Shown here: positions 60,476 to 64,000 of the stretch, piece after piece
How the letters are laid out: each line of letters starts with the position of its first letter
Position numbering within the stretch: the first letter of the stretch is position 1
NCBI GenBank assembly: GCA_018221105.1
Contig: JAAOYA010000005.1
Location: forward strand, 1-64,000
Reading direction: 5' to 3'
Length of the DNA: 64,000 nucleotides
Origin: Candidatus Woesearchaeota archaeon
Lineage (GTDB): Archaea > Nanobdellota > Nanobdellia > Woesearchaeales > JAAOYA01
Notes under the pieces: generated by a model
What the model was told of the DNA's origin: nothing
The model's database searches: none
The model's input: only the letters and a program-made list of their open reading frames with translations
Made by a program: the position numbers and the translations under genes

Positions 60476-60888
60476 TCAATTCGACGTGAAAACCCGGAGG
60501 ATTTTTCAAATGGTCTCCTGTTTAAACGGGCTCTAAACCCGTAAAAGAGTACAGTATTAGAAGATCTCCGAAGCGGCCTGCAATCCAAAAAGGTCAAACA
60601 AGGACTAAACATTTGAAAGGGGGAATGAGGTGCGAAGAATTCTACTACTCCACATGCCTAACGCAGATATCCTAGGCCTTGCATGAAAGATGTCAGCGCT
60701 TTCCGCTGCAAAGAGTAGACACCAACTCACTAGGAGAGATTGCCTTGAACAACAAGACCTCTCCTATTACCTAAACCATAACCCACAACATCAAGGAAAA
60801 ATACACCAAAGAAAAAAAGGCTCTACTTTTCTCAACCTTGCCCCAGTAACTGTTTTTTTCTGGGCTAAAGAGAAAGGAGGTAATGGAC
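60476..60888 (+). ncRNA. 413-base hairpin-rich gap with tiny ORFs
   Basis: Contains hairpins ACGGG-CTCTAAA-CCCGT (about 60525-60541), CAGCG-CTTTC-CGCTG (about 60693-60707) and AGGAGAG/CTCTCCT (60731-60764). A GGAGG-led 8-codon ORF (MVSCLNGL, 60510-60536) lies directly against the first hairpin, like a leader peptide. No convincing larger gene. Confidence 0.4.
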
Positions 60889-61347
60889 ATGAAAAAGTTG
60901 TCCATTATCTTGTTGGCGCTTGCCCTCGCACTTGTGATGACGATACCCGCGATGGCAGCCATGACCCAGGACATGATCAGAGGTCCGACTGCCAGTGGCA
61001 CGGCCCTCCTGACCGCGCAAGAAGCCCTCGACATCGGAATGAGCGCGGAGATCTCCCGCGATATGATCGCACCCTCATATGAAGCCATTAATCCGCTCGT
61101 CAAAGAAGTGGTACTGGCTGAAGAGGAAATCCTCGACACCGGACGAATCCAAGCAACCTTGGAGGTGTTGTCGCCTGTTACCGAAGTGTTTTTCGCCTCT
61201 GGTTCCGACGTCATCGCCATTGACGGCCTCCTTTACGGCGCTCTACCCCAAGCAACCTCGGAGGTGTTGCCGGCCTGTACTCTTGCAGTGAACACCCTTC
61301 GTAATGTCATGGCAGGCACCGCCGAGATGGCCTTTGACACCTCCTAA
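60889..61347 (+). CDS. Exported protein with signal peptide
   Basis: A 152-residue protein with a Sec signal (KKLSIILLALALALVMTIPA, cleavage near AMA-AM). The mature part is Ala/Glu/Ile-rich with a partial internal repeat (QATLEVLSPVTEV and QATSEVLPACTLAV). AAAGGAGG before ATG at 60889. Ends before a strong intrinsic-type terminator. Confidence 0.6.
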   Translation: MKKLSIILLALALALVMTIPAMAAMTQDMIRGPTASGTALLTAQEALDIGMSAEISRDMIAPSYEAINPLVKEVVLAEEEILDTGRIQATLEVLSPVTEVFFASGSDVIAIDGLLYGALPQATSEVLPACTLAVNTLRNVMAGTAEMAFDTS

Positions 61348-61389
61348 AGGAAGATCATCCTGGAGTGTTGAAAAGGCACTGTAACACTT

Positions 61390-61442
61390 AAGGGCGCTCC
61401 TAATAACTACCAGAAATGGAGTGTTGGGAGCGCCCTTTTTTT
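61390..61442 (+). terminator. Strong hairpin/T-run terminator
   Basis: AAGGGCGCTCC (61390-61400) pairs with GGAGCGCCCTT (61427-61437) and runs into TTTTTTT. Looks like a bacterial Rho-independent terminator; a 26-base loop is unusually large. Confidence 0.65.
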
Positions 61443-61495
61443 AGGAGGTGATACTACCCAAAAAAACTAATTCTGCAGAGAGGAGGTGAAAAACA

Positions 61496-61681
61496 ATGGG
61501 TAAAAGAGAAGACATGGGCGGATATGTCCAGTACAATAATCCCATAGATGGAACCACTCGCCAGTATCCAAAAGATGAAGCAGGCAATACCAATGAGTCC
61601 ACAAGTCAGACAATTCATCACGAAAGCGGTAATGTAACAGACTCTCGTGGCGACATCGTCGGCAATGTTAAGGACAAATAA
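61496..61681 (+). CDS. 61-residue polar protein
   Basis: Gly/Asp/Asn-rich, no hydrophobic segment (GGYVQYNNPIDGTTRQYPKD). GAGAGGAGGTGA before ATG. Unknown. Confidence 0.5.
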   Translation: MGKREDMGGYVQYNNPIDGTTRQYPKDEAGNTNESTSQTIHHESGNVTDSRGDIVGNVKDK

Positions 61682-61789
61682 AATAATTATTTTTTTGTTT
61701 TTGGAAAAACTTTGAACTCTTAATTAATTGTGAAATTAAAAATTAGCACGGCTTTTTTGTGCTTTAAATATTGTAAAAACTACTTTTGA

Positions 61790-62220
61790 CGCGTCTCAAA
61801 ACTTTTTGGGATGCTTCTTTTTTTCTTGTGTTGCTTTCTAACACTCTTTGTGAGCTTGGTGCGATGAGAGTTGCGGGCTCTTGTTAAAGGTTCAACTCCT
61901 TACAAGCAAAAAGTGTTTTGAAAGGGGCTTTTCCTCCTTAAGTTGTTGATAGGAAAAGTTCGGTTGCGACCACTCCGGGTTGAGGGTGTCGGGAAAGCCT
62001 TGCTTTTCATGATTCCTCCAAGGCAGGGCTCTCCCTTCACCCAACACAAAATAAGTTATGGGTGCTGTGCGGAATCTAATATAATGTGAAAGGGTTTCCG
62101 TTAGTTTGCAGAGGACTGGAGACGGCCTCTTAAAAAAATAATATGTTGTGAAATTCTTTCCTGGGCTTAGCCTGTCAGGTCTGCATCCTGACCTGAGACT
62201 GTTCCGTACAGCACCTGTTT
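61790..62220 (+). ncRNA. Large structured RNA, left part
   Basis: No convincing protein gene. Contains tRNA-like element 1 (61854-61907) inside an AACACT/AGTGTT helix (61840-61917), hairpin CTTTTCCT/AGGAAAAG (61928-61958), GCCTTG/CAAGGC (61997-62024), and a 14-bp helix GGTGCTGTGCGGAA/TTCCGTACAGCACC (62061-62215) enclosing AGAGG/CCTCT and GTCAGG/CCTGAC hairpins. Confidence 0.65.
61854..61907 (+). ncRNA. tRNA-like element 1 without normal D arm
   Basis: GCTTG (61854-61858) pairs with CAAGC (61903-61907). After GCGAT comes an anticodon-like arm GAGAG-TTGCGGG-CTCTT (61866-61882, loop triplet GCG after T33), then a T-arm-like AAGG-TTCAACT-CCTT (61887-61901). The D arm is missing. Its GCTTGGTGC head is shared with element 2 at 62744. 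Whether it is charged or used is unknown. Confidence 0.5.
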
Positions 62221-62700
62221 ATACCCTTTGACCGATCAGACCACCTGAACCTCGCGGGCCCTCTACAAGGGAGAAAAGAGGATAAGTCTTGGTGGATCGA
62301 AGAGTCTGATAGGGAACAATAATCTTATGAGGTGGCTGGCAGTTAAAAGATCTTAGCAATTCGTTCTTCTCGCACCCGCCAACCAACCAGTTGGCTTGCG
62401 AAATAAAGCGCTGCAATCGCCTGCCATAAGGTGATAACCGAGCCATATTAAACTGTGACTTCCCAACAGAAAAAAGGCCTTTATGCCCTTCTTCTGGAGC
62501 CTTCGAAACATAGGGGGTTATCTGGGGATGACAGTCTTGTGGGAAGTAACATAAAAATAAAAAAAAGGCGCTCGGTCTTGACAGCCCAACGCGTTGCCAA
62601 AGAACTATACTAACTCGCCAGTCACCTCTCCAATTACCCCCAGCAGCACCCCCAGACCCGGAGCATAAAGCAAAGTGCATTGTGCTCCGGGTCAACACTT
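62221..62700 (+). ncRNA. Large structured RNA, middle part
   Basis: Nested ATCAGACCACC with GGTGG...GTCTGAT near 62232-62321, hairpin CCAAC-CAACCA-GTTGG, and two crossing helices GATAACC/GGTTATC (about 62432-62522) and ACTTCCCA/TGGGAAGT (about 62458-62546) that would form a pseudoknot. The segment ends with a 14-bp hairpin GACCCGGAGCATAA/TTGTGCTCCGGGTC (62655-62693). A 159-codon minus-strand frame exists but looks like a shadow. Confidence 0.6.
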
Positions 62701-62736
62701 GCTTTTGAGAGCTTTCGGGCCAGCAGAAAAAAAAGT

Positions 62737-62804
62737 TTTTGGTGCTTGGTGCTATAAGAGGTTCATACCCTCTTACTAATAGGGTTCGAATCCCTTACCA
62801 AAGC
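62737..62804 (+). ncRNA. tRNA-like element 2 with CAT anticodon loop and tiny D region
   Basis: Acceptor TTTTGGT (62737-62743) with ACCAAAG (62797-62803), or GCTTGGT (62744-62750) with ACCAAAGC plus a bulge. Anticodon arm AAGAGG-TTCATAC-CCTCTT (62756-62774) with T33 and triplet CAT. T arm TAGGG-TTCGAAT-CCCTT (62780-62796) with a canonical loop. Only 13 bases (GCTTGGTGCTATA) replace the D arm. Not a standard tRNA. Confidence 0.6.
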
Positions 62805-63026
62805 TTTAGCTAGCAAGGAGGCTGCTTCTTCCACCATCTCTCCTAGCTGGCACCCTTGTGGATGGCCAAAGGCTCTTAAGAGAAAGGGTGATTTCTCAGT
62901 TCTCAAGAAAAAGGAGTCCTTGACCTCTCCTATTCTGCTTGAGATCTTGAGAAGTCTCTCCTGGTCCAGCGCTGACACCTCGGAATTTTTCTGCCGATTT
63001 CTTCGCCGGGGTGTCAGCGCGTTTTT
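62805..63026 (+). ncRNA. Structured RNA with terminator-like end
   Basis: AGCTAG/TAGCT, CACCCTT/AAGGGTG and TTCTCAAG/CTTGAGAA helices lead to a 15-bp hairpin GCGCTGACACCTCGG (62969-62983) with CCGGGGTGTCAGCGC (63006-63020), followed by GTTTTTC. Probably one RNA unit ending in a terminator. Confidence 0.6.
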
Positions 63027-63094
63027 CTAGCCATTACTTGCTATGTTTTTGGCCCCCAACAAAAGCGTTGCAAGTTTTTGGTAGTGGTTTATTT

Positions 63095-63149
63095 GCGGGC
63101 TTACAGGCACACCCCCTTACCAAGCGGCCACCCGTGCCTGTAAGCTCGC
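63095..63149 (+). ncRNA. 16-bp hairpin
   Basis: GCGGGCTTACAGGCAC (63095-63110) pairs with GTGCCTGTAAGCTCGC (63134-63149); A-rich and T-rich runs follow. Confidence 0.55.
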
Positions 63150-63229
63150 ACCTTAAAAAAAAGTTTTTTTTATGCAATTTTGAAAGAGTGGCCATCCCGT
63201 CATACGGGTTTTGTGTCTTAACATTCTCC

Positions 63230-63480
63230 TTCTTGTGAGGCGAAGCTGTCACTAGTCCCTTCTTCCGATCTTTTGACTGGTGAACGGTTAAAAGACACAC
63301 CCTCCTGTTATTGGGAACTCGAGGTCTACACCTTCCTTTGTGGCGGGGTGGCCGCTCATTCGATTAAAGGTGTGGTGGTGTCGCCAGAGAAAAAAAGCAG
63401 AAAGGAACTCGCTGCCTCTCTGTTGGAATGACGTCGCTGGCGGTACCACCGCTCGTTTGAGAAAAATCGCTGAAAACAAA
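63230..63480 (+). ncRNA. Structured RNA before the last island gene
   Basis: ACACCTT/AAAGGTGT (about 63327-63373) and a 14-bp helix GGTGGTGTCGCCAG (63374-63387) with CTGGCGGTACCACC (63437-63450) enclosing a GCAG/CTGC hairpin. Could be the leader of the gene at 63497 or the end of the large RNA. Confidence 0.5.
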
Positions 63481-63496
63481 AAAAGGAGGAAAACTA

Positions 63497-63703
63497 ATGG
63501 GTCATCATGATACAGATTGTGACAGTCCAAGGTTTCGAAGTGACCCTAGCATTTATGCTGGTGCTGGTGGTCTAAATCGCGATACTATAAAAACGTTCTA
63601 TGATCGCTGTACAGATTGTGGAGCTAAAACTGAGTTTAAAGTTAGTTGGGGCGATCTTAACACCTTTGAGCGGCTTTGTGTGAACTGTCGTGAAAAAAAA
63701 TAA
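63497..63703 (+). CDS. Small zinc-ribbon protein
   Basis: A 68-residue protein with CTDCGAKTEF and LCVNCREKK, a probable zinc ribbon of the CxxC-x(n)-CxxC type. AAAAAAGGAGG before ATG. Last gene of the island. Confidence 0.6.
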   Translation: MGHHDTDCDSPRFRSDPSIYAGAGGLNRDTIKTFYDRCTDCGAKTEFKVSWGDLNTFERLCVNCREKK

Positions 63704-63771
63704 GAAGCCTTTTGTATTTTGGCTTCTTTTTTTCACTATTTCTTTTCTATATTGAAAATAATTACTTGAAA
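63702..63771 (+). terminator. Module 2 terminator, repeat of 56277
   Basis: AAGAAGCC (63702-63709) pairs with GGCTTCTT (63721-63728), then a T-run and TTTCTATATTGAAAATAA, as at 56277-56340. The hairpin begins at the stop codon of the zinc-ribbon gene. Confidence 0.65.
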
Positions 63772-63782
63772 AAAAAGGTTTT

Positions 63783-64000
63783 TTAGCCAAACCAGCTTCC
63801 GAGTCCTACTTGTTTGTCTACTTCTTTGCCAAAATTATCCTCAAACCGAACTTTTGTCAACTCCAAAGATTGCCGCAGGTATGCTCCTACATTATATTGT
63901 TTAGCTAATGAAATTGAAGGCTCTAAATATTTTGCAATACTGCCCTCTGAAATTGTAAAAATAATTCTGCCGCCACAATTGGTGCATTTTCCAACTAGTG
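63783..64000 (-). CDS. polC: DNA polymerase D large subunit DP2, C-terminal end (partial)
   Basis: The minus strand ends with a frame reading GKCTNCGGRIIFTISEGS, KYLEPSISLAKQYNV, then LRQSLELTKVRFEDNFGKE and KQVGLGSWFG before TAA at 63783-63785. This matches the C-terminal zinc motif and helical tail of the archaeal replicative polymerase D large subunit. It marks a return to core chromosome. The rest of the gene lies beyond the window. Confidence 0.85.
   Translation of the reverse strand, partial: LVGKCTNCGGRIIFTISEGSIAKYLEPSISLAKQYNVGAYLRQSLELTKVRFEDNFGKEVDKQVGLGSWFG

Larger units (their letters stand above)
39947..63782. mobile_element. Accessory island of small membrane proteins and structured RNAs
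   Basis: Between DUF424 and the PolD gene lie about 24 kb with a different gene grammar: mostly very small ORFs, near-perfect AAAGGAGG ribosome sites, intercistronic hairpins, hairpin/T-run terminators, higher GC (especially 59.7-63.5 kb) and almost no recognisable protein family. No integrase, relaxase, capsid or replication gene is visible and I found no flanking direct repeat. It could be an integrated plasmid or virus, or a fixed island. Confidence 0.7.

Noticed and set aside
62219-62698. 159-codon minus-strand ORF
   Set aside because: No ribosome site, odd composition, and it lies over stems of the structured RNA; treated as a shadow frame.
61921-62700. RNase P RNA, SRP RNA or a group I/II intron
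   Set aside because: I looked for their conserved cores (for example ACAGAAA with GGAAGTCC, or domain V) and found only isolated short matches, not the full arrangement.
62763-63530. Several overlapping 70-90 codon ORFs on both strands
   Set aside because: They overlap each other and strong hairpins, lack AAAGGAGG sites that all other island genes have, and show no protein-like pattern.
39947-63782. CRISPR array
   Set aside because: No regularly spaced repeats of 24-40 bases; the AGCAAACAGCAA copies are too short and too few.
39947-63782. Flanking direct repeats marking island integration
   Set aside because: I compared the two borders by eye and found no shared repeat; the repeated terminator at 63702 matches 56277, not the left border.

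Overview
The window reads as a piece of an AT-rich archaeal chromosome, most likely a DPANN lineage of the Woesearchaeota/Pacearchaeota kind. The core genes are archaeal: clamp-loader large subunit RfcL, translation factor aIF2-beta next to a DUF424 gene, a translin-family protein, Hef helicase/nuclease, a crenarchaeal-style SSB, FlaI/FlaJ-type pilus assembly proteins, a tRNA-Phe with an intron at 37/38, and the C-terminal end of the PolD large subunit (DP2) at the right edge. Many host genes have a TATA box about 25-35 bases before the start and little or no leader. A bacterial-type AspRS, a giant LamG/FG-GAP surface protein and tandem small membrane proteins also fit DPANN. The taxonomic call is inference; no rRNA is present.

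Layout. 1-10508 (minus): one uninterrupted giant secreted protein, cut by the window edge. 10695-13950: RfcL, GlyRS and SSB. 14040-14137: tRNA-Phe. 14138-16753: a small integrated element bounded by a perfect 23-bp direct repeat of the tRNA 3' end; it carries five small genes and no integrase. 16766-25493: type IV pilus/archaellum-like cluster (FlaJ-like, antiporter, FlaI-like ATPase, coiled-coil proteins, three related membrane proteins). 25579-39946: housekeeping block (translin, metallo-beta-lactamase folds, AspRS, HerA-like ATPase, TraB-like, M50-like, radical SAM/B12, HtpX, Hef, aIF2-beta, DUF424).

39947-63782: a roughly 24-kb accessory island between two core genes. It holds about 50 small genes, most encoding 25-220 residue proteins with one to four membrane segments or small Cys-rich zinc motifs. 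Nearly all have a near-perfect AAAGGAGG ribosome binding site and are closely packed, unlike the host genes. There are two transcription modules. Each has the same 12-base TATA box (40067 and 56429) and ends in a near-identical hairpin/T-run plus a shared tail (56277 and 63702). The second module opens with a coiled-coil protein and a 648-residue HerA/VirB4-like ATPase, followed by tiny membrane proteins. No capsid, replicase, relaxase or integrase is recognisable, so virus, conjugative element or stable island cannot be decided.

The most unusual content is RNA. From about 59.45 to 63.5 kb, and at 49476-49649 and several intercistronic sites, the DNA folds into strong hairpins and long-range helices closed by 11-16 bp stems. 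The 61.8-63.5 kb tract has no convincing protein gene. It contains at least six stacked structured domains and two tRNA-like elements of about 60 bases that share a GCTTGGTGC head and lack a normal D arm. This resembles in style the giant ornate RNAs of bacterial phages (GOLLD, ROOL), but I recognise no known family. I consider it the best candidate for an undescribed system here.
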